Source: an uncultured Veillonella sp. (GTDB lineage: Bacteria > Bacillota > Negativicutes > Veillonellales > Veillonellaceae). Taken from it: a stretch of 10,275 nucleotides of DNA. Position numbers and translations under genes: made by a program. A model generated the notes under the pieces. It worked only from the letters and a program-made list of their open reading frames with translations. It did not search any database and was not told where the DNA came from. Positions 1-5,972 of this stretch are shown in pieces (positions within the stretch are counted from its first letter, which is position 1; every line of letters begins with the position of its first letter). Location: the NCBI GenBank assembly GCA_915066865.1, contig CAJZEE010000076.1, forward strand, positions 1 through 10,275, written 5' to 3'.

Positions 1-2
1 GT

Positions 3-14
3 CTCTTCCGATCT
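3..14. other. Probable Illumina adapter remnant at contig end
   Basis: CTCTTCCGATCT at these positions is identical to the last 12 bases of the common Illumina TruSeq-type adapter. The base before it is T where the adapter has G. It sits at the extreme left end of the window, where untrimmed adapter is expected if the window begins at a contig end. The sequence to its right is plain AT-rich genomic DNA. A 12-base match at the very edge is unlikely by chance, but coincidence cannot be excluded without reads. Confidence 0.75.
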
Positions 15-15
15 C

Positions 16-43
16 TTTAAATATAATGAAAATATTGTATAAT
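16..43 (+). promoter_or_regulatory. Weak candidate sigma-A promoter upstream of pyruvate carboxylase
   Basis: A perfect TATAAT lies at 38-43. A poor -35 match, TTTAAA at 16-21 (4 of 6 bases), sits 16 bases upstream. If used, transcription would start near base 50 and give a leader of about 145 nucleotides containing the hairpin at 71-91. The region is so AT-rich that TATAAT-like words are common, and the -35 abuts the suspected adapter, so the true upstream sequence may be missing. A second -10-like word, TATAAG at 115-120, has no good -35 partner. Confidence 0.3.
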
Positions 44-70
44 AAGTATATATTATTATGAATATAAAAA

Positions 71-91
71 CTCATCATAAATTTTGATGAG
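71..91. repeat. Leader hairpin (7-bp inverted repeat)
   Basis: CTCATCA (71-77) and TGATGAG (85-91) form a perfect 7-bp stem around a 7-base AT loop. On the + strand no U-tract follows, so it does not look like a terminator for rightward transcription. On the - strand the stem is followed by five T's (complement of 66-70), which is the geometry of a weak intrinsic terminator for leftward transcription, yet no leftward gene is present. It could also be an operator or 5' UTR structure. Only three of the seven pairs are G-C, so stability is modest. Confidence 0.35.
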
Positions 92-195
92 GTCTTCCGT
101 AATATTAATTTATCTATAAGTATAGGAAATATTCATATATTAATAAAAATGAAAGCTGATAGTTCACATTTGTGGAAGCTAGTAGGAGGCAATAC

Positions 196-3100
196 ATGAG
201 AAAAATTAAATCCGTATTGGTTGCCAACCGTGGAGAAATTGCGATCCGCGTGTTCCGTGCATGTAATGAAATGGGGATTAAAACTGTAGCCATTTACTCT
301 AAAGAGGATACATTATCCTTGCACCGTAACCAAGCCGATGAAGCCTATCTCGTAGGGGACGGTAAAAAACCAGTTGACGCATATCTTGATATTGAAGATA
401 TTATCCGTATTGCAAAAGAACATGACATCGATGCTATCCATCCAGGTTATGGTTTCTTATCTGAAAATGAAGGCTTTGCTCGTCGTTGTGAAGAAGAAGG
501 TATTATCTTTATCGGGCCTAAAATCAAGCATTTGAATATGTTTGGTGATAAAGTAAATGCTCGTGAGCAAGCTAAATTAGCAAAAATTCCAATGATTCCA
601 GGTTCTGATGGGGCTTTAAAAGATTATGCTCAACTAGAAGAATTTGCTGATACACATGGGTTTCCATTGATGATCAAAGCTGTTAATGGCGGCGGCGGTC
701 GTGGTATGCGTGAAGTTCATCATAAAGAAGACCTTAGAGATGCATATGATCGTGCTAAGTCTGAAGCAAAAGCTGCGTTTGGTGATGATGATGTATATGT
801 AGAAAAACTTATTGTAGAGCCTAAACATATTGAAGTTCAAATCTTAGGTGATGAACATGGCAATGTAGTTCATTTGCATGAACGTGATTGCTCTGTTCAA
901 CGTCGTCACCAAAAAGTAGTTGAAATGGCGCCAGCTTTTGCGTTGTCCTTAGAAACTCGTAAAGCTGTATGTGATGCTGCCGTTAAAATAATGAAAAATG
1001 TTGGCTATGTGAATGCAGGTACTGTAGAATTTTTGGTAACTGCTGACGGTAGCTTCTACTTCATTGAAGTTAATCCACGTATTCAAGTAGAGCATACTGT
1101 AACAGAAATGATTACAGATATTGATATTGTTCATGCTCAAATTAGAATCGCTGAAGGCTTTAGCTTACATAGTCCTGAAATAGGTATTCCTGAACAAGAT
1201 AAAGTCCCTTGTAAAGGTACTGCCATCCAATGTCGTATAACCACAGAAGATCCTAAAAATAACTTCATGCCTGATACCGGTAAAATCTTGGCATACCGTA
1301 GCTCCGGTGGTTTTGGTATCCGTCTTGACTCCGGTAATGCATTTACTGGTGCTGTTGTAACACCTTACTATGACTCTTTGCTTGTGAAAGCGACCGCATT
1401 TGGTCCTAATAACGAAGAAACTATTCGTAAAATGCTTCGTTGCTTAAAAGAGTTCCGTATTCGTGGTGTAAAAACAAATATTCACTTCTTGATTAATGTA
1501 TTGGAACATCCTGAATTCCAAAGTGGTTCTTACAATGTAAACTTCATTGAAGAACATCCTGAATTATTCGAATTGAAACCAGATCGTGACCGTGGTACCA
1601 AATTGTTACGTTACATTGCTGATGTTACAATTAATGGCTATTCTGGTGCAGGGGCTCAAGAGGTTCCTGACTTTGAACCGATTCAAATGCCATCTACTTT
1701 GGATATAAGTCCAGCATCTGGTACAAAACAAAAATTTGATGAACTTGGACCAGATAAATTCAGTAAATGGTTATCTGAACAAAAACAAGTATTCTTTACT
1801 GATACCACATGGCGTGATGCTCACCAATCTTTGTTTGCTACACGTCTTCGTACAATTGATATGGCTCGCGTAGCTGGTCATGCTGCAAAAGGTGTACCTA
1901 ACTTATTCTCTTTAGAATGTTGGGGTGGTGCTACTTTTGACGTATCATATCGATTCCTACATGAAGATCCGTGGGAACGTTTGCGTATGTTCCGTCGTGA
2001 AGTACCGAATACATTGCTTCAAATGCTTCTTCGCGGTGCTAATGCTGTAGGTTACACATCGTATCCAGACAACGTAGTTCGTCAATTCATTCAACGGGCT
2101 GCTGCTAATGGTATTGATGTATTCCGCGTATTTGATAGCTTGAATAGCCTTGATAATATGCATGTTGCTATCGATGAAGTGCGTGCACAAAATAAAATAG
2201 CTGAAGTTGCATTGTGCTACACTGGCGATATCCTTGATGGTGCTCGTACAAAATACAACTTGGACTATTATGTAAATATGGCAAAAGAGCTTGAAAAAGC
2301 TGGTGCCAATATTATTGCCATTAAAGATATGGCCGGCCTTTTAAAACCACAAGCTTCTTATAACTTGGTATCTGCCTTGAAAGATGCTGTCTCTGTGCCA
2401 ATTCACTTGCATACTCATGAAGGCTCTGGTAACGCTATTTATACATATGGCCGCGCTGTAGATGCTGGTGTTGACGTAATCGACTTAGCATACTCCGCAT
2501 TTGCTAATGGTACTTCTCAACCTAGCATGAATTCCATGTACTATGCATTGTCTGGTCATGAACGTCAACCAGAAATGAACATCGACTACATGGAAGAAAT
2601 GTCTCATTATTTTGGTAGTATCAGACCATATTACAAAGGTGTAGATAAAGCAGAAGCATATCCTAATACTGAAGTATATCAACATGAAATGCCAGGTGGA
2701 CAATACTCTAACTTGCAACAACAAGCTAAAATGGTAGGGCTTGGTGATCGTTGGACAGATATCAAGAAAATGTACCACCAAGTAAACATGATGTTTGGTG
2801 ATATCATTAAAGTTACACCATCCTCTAAAGTGGTAGGGGATATGACATTGTACATGGTACAAAACAACTTAACTGAAAAAGATATCTACGAAAAAGGCGA
2901 TGTATTGGATTTCCCTCAATCCGTAGTTGAATTCTTTGAAGGACGTCTTGGTACTCCATATCAAGGCTTCCCTGAAAAATTACAAAAAATCATCTTGAAA
3001 GGTGCTCGCCCAATCACAGTTCGTCCTGGTGCAGTATTACCTCCAACAGATTTTGAACATATTCGTCATGAATTAAGCGAAATGGGAGCCCAAACAACTG

Positions 3101-3642
3101 ATGAAGATATTAGTGCATATTGTTTGTATCCTAAGGTTTACCAAGATTACAATAAATTTGTAAAAGACTTTGGCGATGTATCTGTATTAGATACTCCAAC
3201 ATTCTTCTTCGGTATGAAACGGGGCGAAGAAATTCAAGTAACCATTGAAAAAGGTAAAACACTGATTATCAAGATGAATGGTTTCTCTGAACCTGATGAA
3301 GATGGTAATCGCATCGTATTGTTTGAGTTTAATGGTCAACCTCGTAGCATTAAGGTTCATGATAAACATGCTAAGACAACTGGTGTTGTTCGTCGCAAAG
3401 CGGATGAATCTAACCCTGGTGAAATTGGTGCTACATTGTCTGGTTCCGTTGTTAAGATCCTCATTAAGAATGGTCAATCTGTAACTAAAGGTGAACCATT
3501 GATCGTTACAGAAGCGATGAAAATGGAAACAACAATTACAGCTCCTATCGATGGTATCGTAGAAGAAATCCTTGTACGTGAAGGTAGCCGTATCGAATCT
3601 GGTGACTGCTTGCTTCGCATTGAAGATGCTTTGAAACGATAA
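196..3642 (+). CDS. pyc: Pyruvate carboxylase (single-chain, biotin-dependent)
   Basis: This enzyme carboxylates pyruvate to oxaloacetate in the cytoplasm using ATP, bicarbonate and covalently bound biotin. The predicted protein has 1148 residues, normal for the single-chain family. The biotin carboxylase domain (about 1-450) shows the ATP-grasp glycine loop GGGGRGM (165-171), the DCSVQRRHQK segment (231-240) and EVNPRIQVEH (291-300). A linker with RDRGTK corresponds to the acetyl-CoA-responsive region of known homologues. The carboxyltransferase domain opens with DTTWRDAHQS (536-545). It keeps the lysine expected to be carboxylated (K710 in IKDMAG), metal ligands H739 and H741, and the catalytic threonine T874 in KVTPSSK. 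The C-terminal carrier domain (about 1077-1144) has EAMKMET with biotinylated K1109. The ATG at 196 is preferred because AGGAGG (184-189) sits 6 bases upstream; the frame is open back to a GTG at 172, but that start would put the ribosome site inside the gene. The segment after the metal histidines reads HTHEGSGN rather than the usual HTHDTSGN. In lactate-fermenting Negativicutes oxaloacetate would enter the reductive route to propionate (inference). Confidence 0.97.
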   Translation: MRKIKSVLVANRGEIAIRVFRACNEMGIKTVAIYSKEDTLSLHRNQADEAYLVGDGKKPVDAYLDIEDIIRIAKEHDIDAIHPGYGFLSENEGFARRCEEEGIIFIGPKIKHLNMFGDKVNAREQAKLAKIPMIPGSDGALKDYAQLEEFADTHGFPLMIKAVNGGGGRGMREVHHKEDLRDAYDRAKSEAKAAFGDDDVYVEKLIVEPKHIEVQILGDEHGNVVHLHERDCSVQRRHQKVVEMAPAFALSLETRKAVCDAAVKIMKNVGYVNAGTVEFLVTADGSFYFIEVNPRIQVEHTVTEMITDIDIVHAQIRIAEGFSLHSPEIGIPEQDKVPCKGTAIQCRITTEDPKNNFMPDTGKILAYRSSGGFGIRLDSGNAFTGAVVTPYYDSLLVKATAFGPNNEETIRKMLRCLKEFRIRGVKTNIHFLINVLEHPEFQSGSYNVNFIEEHPELFELKPDRDRGTKLLRYIADVTINGYSGAGAQEVPDFEPIQMPSTLDISPASGTKQKFDELGPDKFSKWLSEQKQVFFTDTTWRDAHQSLFATRLRTIDMARVAGHAAKGVPNLFSLECWGGATFDVSYRFLHEDPWERLRMFRREVPNTLLQMLLRGANAVGYTSYPDNVVRQFIQRAAANGIDVFRVFDSLNSLDNMHVAIDEVRAQNKIAEVALCYTGDILDGARTKYNLDYYVNMAKELEKAGANIIAIKDMAGLLKPQASYNLVSALKDAVSVPIHLHTHEGSGNAIYTYGRAVDAGVDVIDLAYSAFANGTSQPSMNSMYYALSGHERQPEMNIDYMEEMSHYFGSIRPYYKGVDKAEAYPNTEVYQHEMPGGQYSNLQQQAKMVGLGDRWTDIKKMYHQVNMMFGDIIKVTPSSKVVGDMTLYMVQNNLTEKDIYEKGDVLDFPQSVVEFFEGRLGTPYQGFPEKLQKIILKGARPITVRPGAVLPPTDFEHIRHELSEMGAQTTDEDISAYCLYPKVYQDYNKFVKDFGDVSVLDTPTFFFGMKRGEEIQVTIEKGKTLIIKMNGFSEPDEDGNRIVLFEFNGQPRSIKVHDKHAKTTGVVRRKADESNPGEIGATLSGSVVKILIKNGQSVTKGEPLIVTEAMKMETTITAPIDGIVEEILVREGSRIESGDCLLRIEDALKR

Positions 3643-3705
3643 GCTAACAATCATTTAATATTATTTCTCAAATATTTCATAAAATGAAAAATTGAAGAAT
3701 AATGG

Positions 3706-3735
3706 AAGAATCCCTAGGAAATCCTAGGGATTCTT
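3706..3735 (+). terminator. Rho-independent terminator after pyruvate carboxylase
   Basis: AAGAATCCCTAGG (3706-3718) pairs perfectly with CCTAGGGATTCTT (3723-3735), giving a 13-bp stem around a 4-base AAAT loop. The T-rich stretch TTGTATTTT follows directly. It lies 63 bases after the pyc stop, separating pyc from nrdR. The opposite side is not T-rich on the other strand, so it looks unidirectional. Confidence 0.85.
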
Positions 3736-3739
3736 TGTA

Positions 3740-3768
3740 TTTTCAAGGGTTTCATGGTACTATATAAT
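3740..3768 (+). promoter_or_regulatory. Probable sigma-A promoter of nrdR and perhaps the operon
   Basis: A consensus TATAAT lies at 3763-3768. TTTTCA (3740-3745, 4 of 6 bases of TTGACA) lies 17 bases upstream, the ideal spacing. The -35 starts within the T-tract of the preceding terminator, so the two elements are packed back to back. Transcription would begin around 3775, leaving a leader of roughly 55 bases before nrdR. I saw no convincing NrdR-box pair here. Confidence 0.6.
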
Positions 3769-3831
3769 ATAGAGAAAATGGGCGTATTATGCGTTATTTT
3801 AGAATGATTAGTAGAAAAGGAGTAGTAACAG

Positions 3832-4323
3832 ATGAGATGTCCTTATTGCCAACACACAGACACGAAGGTAACAGACTCTAGAACGACTGATGAAGGTAAT
3901 AGTATTCGCCGTCGCCGTGAATGTATCAATTGTGGCCGTCGCTTTACTACCTATGAAATTATAGAAGAAGTACCACTTATGGTATTGAAGAAAAATGGAC
4001 GACGTGAATTATTTGACCGCGGTAAACTACTGAATGGGTTATTGCGCTCGTGTGATAAACGTACAGTTCCTATGTCCGTGATGGAGCAAGTAGTTAATGA
4101 TGTAGAGCGTGACATTCGAAATGAAATTAACCAAGAGGTTACAACTGATCGCATTGGTGAGCTCGTGTTACAACAACTTAAAGACATAGATCAAGTTGCA
4201 TATGTTCGTTTTGCCAGTGTATATCGTAAGTTTGATAATATTGATAGCTTTATGGATGAGTTAAAGGCTCTGAAGAAGTTAGACGCTAAAAAGCCGAAAC
4301 GCAAACCTGTCGTAGAAGAATAA
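3832..4323 (+). CDS. nrdR: Transcriptional repressor NrdR
   Basis: NrdR is a nucleotide-sensing repressor that binds NrdR boxes upstream of ribonucleotide reductase genes and lowers dNTP synthesis when dATP is plentiful. The 163-residue protein begins with a zinc ribbon: C3 and C6 (CPYC) plus C31 and C34 (CINC). The basic RRRRE segment (26-30) typical of its DNA-binding region precedes the second cysteine pair. An ATP-cone follows from about residue 49 (LMVLKKNGRRELFDRGKL) to about 139. The C-terminal tail is rich in lysine and proline, and the length is slightly above the usual 150-160. The start is supported by AAAAGGAG (3815-3822), 9 bases upstream. It has its own probable promoter and no terminator after it, so transcripts may continue into the dipeptidase and heptose genes. 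No ribonucleotide reductase gene is present in this window, which is normal because nrdR often sits apart from its targets. Confidence 0.96.
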   Translation: MRCPYCQHTDTKVTDSRTTDEGNSIRRRRECINCGRRFTTYEIIEEVPLMVLKKNGRRELFDRGKLLNGLLRSCDKRTVPMSVMEQVVNDVERDIRNEINQEVTTDRIGELVLQQLKDIDQVAYVRFASVYRKFDNIDSFMDELKALKKLDAKKPKRKPVVEE

Positions 4324-4352
4324 TTGATTTTGCATTACTGATTGGTTATACA
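4324..4352 (+). promoter_or_regulatory. Candidate promoter in the nrdR-dipeptidase gap
   Basis: TTGATT (4324-4329) directly follows the nrdR stop codon and is spaced 17 bases from TATACA (4347-4352). Each box matches 4 of 6 consensus bases. It would give the dipeptidase-heptose operon its own start site, about 25 bases before the dipeptidase ATG. The matches are only moderate and the gap is AT-rich, so this is tentative. Confidence 0.35.
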
Positions 4353-4383
4353 TAGTTTTGAAATTAGCGATGTGTGAGGCTTT

Positions 4384-5310
4384 ATGATAGATTTACATTG
4401 CGATACGATGATGCAACTGCTAGATCATCCTGATAGTGGTGATTTATATCGTAATACTTGGAAAATAGATATAGAAAAATTACAAAAGGCTCATAGCAAG
4501 ATACAAGACTTTGCGCTCTTTATTAATATGGATGAGACGAATGACCCTTATGGTCGCTATGAAGAGATGCGTAATTTGTGTGTATCACAAATTCATCACT
4601 ATGGAGAGCACATACAACATGTGCTCTCTTATCAAGATGTAGAGTCTGTATACAAGTCTGGTAAGATTGGGGCAATCATGTCTATTGAGGAAGGTGGCGT
4701 ACTAGGTGGCGATTTAAATAAACTTAAACAAGCTTACCAAGATGGAGTCAGACTTATAACGCTAACATGGAACTATCCAAATGGACTTGGCGAGCCACAT
4801 TGTGGTGAGCAACATAAAAAATTAACATCTAAAGGTGTTGAATTTGTTGAGGCTATGCAAGATTTAGGGATAATCGTTGACTGTTCACATCTCAATGACG
4901 CTGGTACAGAGCAATTAGGAGATATTTTAGATGTTCCTTTTATAGCATCTCATTCAAATGCACGGGAATTACGGTCTCATACGCGAAATTTGCCGGATAA
5001 TCTTATTAGACTTATCGCTAATAAGGGAGGTATTATAGGACTTAATTTTGCACAGAATTTTCTCGGCACATCGCTAATTAGTCGCATTGAAGATATTGTT
5101 AAACATGGTCTATATCTCATCGACAAGGGCGGTGAAGATGTAGTGGCATTAGGAACTGATTTCGATGGGATTCCACCCGACACAGAGATTGCAGATATGT
5201 CTCAAATGAGTCGTCTTTATGATGCTTTTAAAGAGGCAGGTTTATCTGTGGAACAATGTGAAAAGTTATTCTGGAAAAATGCAGATAGACTATTAAAGGA
5301 GATTTTATAA
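4384..5310 (+). CDS. Dipeptidase, peptidase family M19 (renal dipeptidase-like)
   Basis: M19 enzymes are binuclear zinc hydrolases that cleave dipeptides, in several cases ones with a D-residue at the C-terminal position. The expected metal ligands are all visible: H5 and D7 in the opening DLHCD, E103 in IEEGG, H169 in VDCSH and H190 in ASHSNAR. LGTDFDG (256-262) near the C terminus is the other family signature. At 308 residues the length is typical of bacterial members. No signal peptide or membrane segment is seen, so it is probably cytoplasmic despite the family name 'membrane dipeptidase'. The ribosome site GTGAGG (4374-4379) is only 4 bases from the ATG. The stop shares one base with the gmhA start (TAATG), so the two are probably co-translated. 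The substrate is unknown; a cell-wall-derived or D-amino-acid dipeptide is a guess from the neighbours. Confidence 0.9.
   Translation: MIDLHCDTMMQLLDHPDSGDLYRNTWKIDIEKLQKAHSKIQDFALFINMDETNDPYGRYEEMRNLCVSQIHHYGEHIQHVLSYQDVESVYKSGKIGAIMSIEEGGVLGGDLNKLKQAYQDGVRLITLTWNYPNGLGEPHCGEQHKKLTSKGVEFVEAMQDLGIIVDCSHLNDAGTEQLGDILDVPFIASHSNARELRSHTRNLPDNLIRLIANKGGIIGLNFAQNFLGTSLISRIEDIVKHGLYLIDKGGEDVVALGTDFDGIPPDTEIADMSQMSRLYDAFKEAGLSVEQCEKLFWKNADRLLKEIL
4604..4628 (+). repeat. Perfect 10-bp hairpin inside the dipeptidase gene
   Basis: GAGAGCACAT (4604-4613) and ATGTGCTCTC (4619-4628) are perfect inverted repeats around the 5-base loop ACAAC. The stem is half G-C. It encodes residues in the HHYGEHIQHVLSY region, which is not a conserved catalytic stretch. 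No long T-tract follows, so it is not a standard terminator. It may be chance or an RNA structure affecting translation or decay. Confidence 0.5.
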
Positions 5311-5879
5311 TGACTGATTTAAATCCAATCATTGCTGATCGTTTTACAGAGCATCTTGAAGTGTTTGGTAAAACGATGGAACATATGGATACCATTCAAG
5401 AAATCGGATATCGCTGTAAAGCGGCTTTAGAAAATGGTAATAAAATTTTGTTCTGTGGTAATGGTGGCTCTGCGGCGGACTCTCAACATTTAGCAGCTGA
5501 ATTGATTTGTCGCTTTAAAAAGGAACGGCGCTCTCTTGCAGGCATTGCATTAACTACTGATACATCTGCATTAACAGCTATTGCGAATGACTATGATTTT
5601 GAATCTGTTTTTGCACGTCAAGTAGAGGGCTTAGGCCGTACAGGTGATGTTCTCATCGGTATTTCTACATCTGGTAACTCCAAGAATGTTGTAAAAGCTG
5701 CAGAAATGGCCCGTTCTATCGGTATGCATACCATTGCTTTCACTGGGGAAGGCGGTGGCAAATTGGCCGAACTATGTGATATTACGCTGGCTATTCCTAG
5801 TAATGTGACAGCACGCATTCAAGAAATGCATATCTTAGCTGGCCACATTATGTGCGAAATTATTGAAGAAGATTATTAA
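5310..5879 (+). CDS. gmhA: Phosphoheptose isomerase GmhA
   Basis: GmhA converts sedoheptulose 7-phosphate to D-glycero-D-manno-heptose 7-phosphate, the first committed step to the heptose of the lipopolysaccharide inner core. The 189-residue protein is a single SIS (sugar isomerase) domain. It has the phosphate-binding FCGNGGSAADSQH (48-60), a second serine-rich loop STSGNSKN (119-126), and the catalytic pair expected from the E. coli enzyme: E64 in AAELICRF and H179 in HILAGH. Length and motifs match the family closely. The start overlaps the dipeptidase stop by one base, with AAAGGAG (5295-5301) 8 bases upstream. It is followed after 93 bases by hldE, with no terminator between them. The enzyme acts as a soluble cytoplasmic oligomer (family knowledge). 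Confidence 0.96.
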   Translation: MTDLNPIIADRFTEHLEVFGKTMEHMDTIQEIGYRCKAALENGNKILFCGNGGSAADSQHLAAELICRFKKERRSLAGIALTTDTSALTAIANDYDFESVFARQVEGLGRTGDVLIGISTSGNSKNVVKAAEMARSIGMHTIAFTGEGGGKLAELCDITLAIPSNVTARIQEMHILAGHIMCEIIEEDY

Positions 5880-5972
5880 CCGATAGGTTTTTACTCATAG
5901 ATACACATTGTTTCAATTAAAAATTTATTTAAATTAGGAACATATGTAATTTTGATAAGGAATAGGTGGATT
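5880..5972 (+). other. gmhA-hldE intergenic gap
   Basis: This is the longest gap in the operon after nrdR. It is AT-rich and holds a short AATTTA-TT-TAAATT palindrome (5922-5935), but no G-C-rich stem or T-tract that would suggest a terminator. A poor promoter pair, TTGTTT (5908-5913) and TAAATT (5930-5935) at 16 bases, is the best I can find and is not convincing. AAGGA (5957-5961) and AGGTGG (5964-5969) both precede the hldE ATG, 11 and 3 bases away; neither spacing is ideal. Confidence 0.4.

Noticed and set aside
172..195. GTG start 8 codons upstream for pyruvate carboxylase
   Set aside because: The AGGAGG ribosome site would then be coding, and the 8 extra residues do not resemble the family N terminus, which begins close to the KSVLVANRGEIA segment.
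2485..2862. A 125-codon open frame on the - strand inside pyruvate carboxylase, with another overlapping it
   Set aside because: Two - strand frames overlap the same conserved carboxyltransferase region. Both have low-complexity, His/Phe/Cys-rich translations and no sign of being real genes.
3278..3484. A 68-codon + strand frame overlapping the end of pyruvate carboxylase in another frame
   Set aside because: It lies wholly inside the biotin carrier region and has no ribosome site or family signature.
196..3642. Methylmalonyl-CoA carboxytransferase or oxaloacetate decarboxylase subunit instead of pyruvate carboxylase
   Set aside because: Those complexes use separate carboxyltransferase and carrier subunits and lack the ATP-grasp biotin carboxylase domain. 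Here all three parts are in one chain with an intact ATP site.
3187..3654. A 155-codon open frame on the - strand over the 3' end of pyruvate carboxylase
   Set aside because: It is the shadow of a strongly biased + strand gene with intact catalytic motifs. Its translation is rich in Phe, Thr and Asn with no recognisable domain.
5880..5972. Terminator or separate promoter splitting gmhA from hldE
   Set aside because: There is no G-C-rich stem with T-tract, and the best promoter boxes match only 3-4 of 6 bases each.
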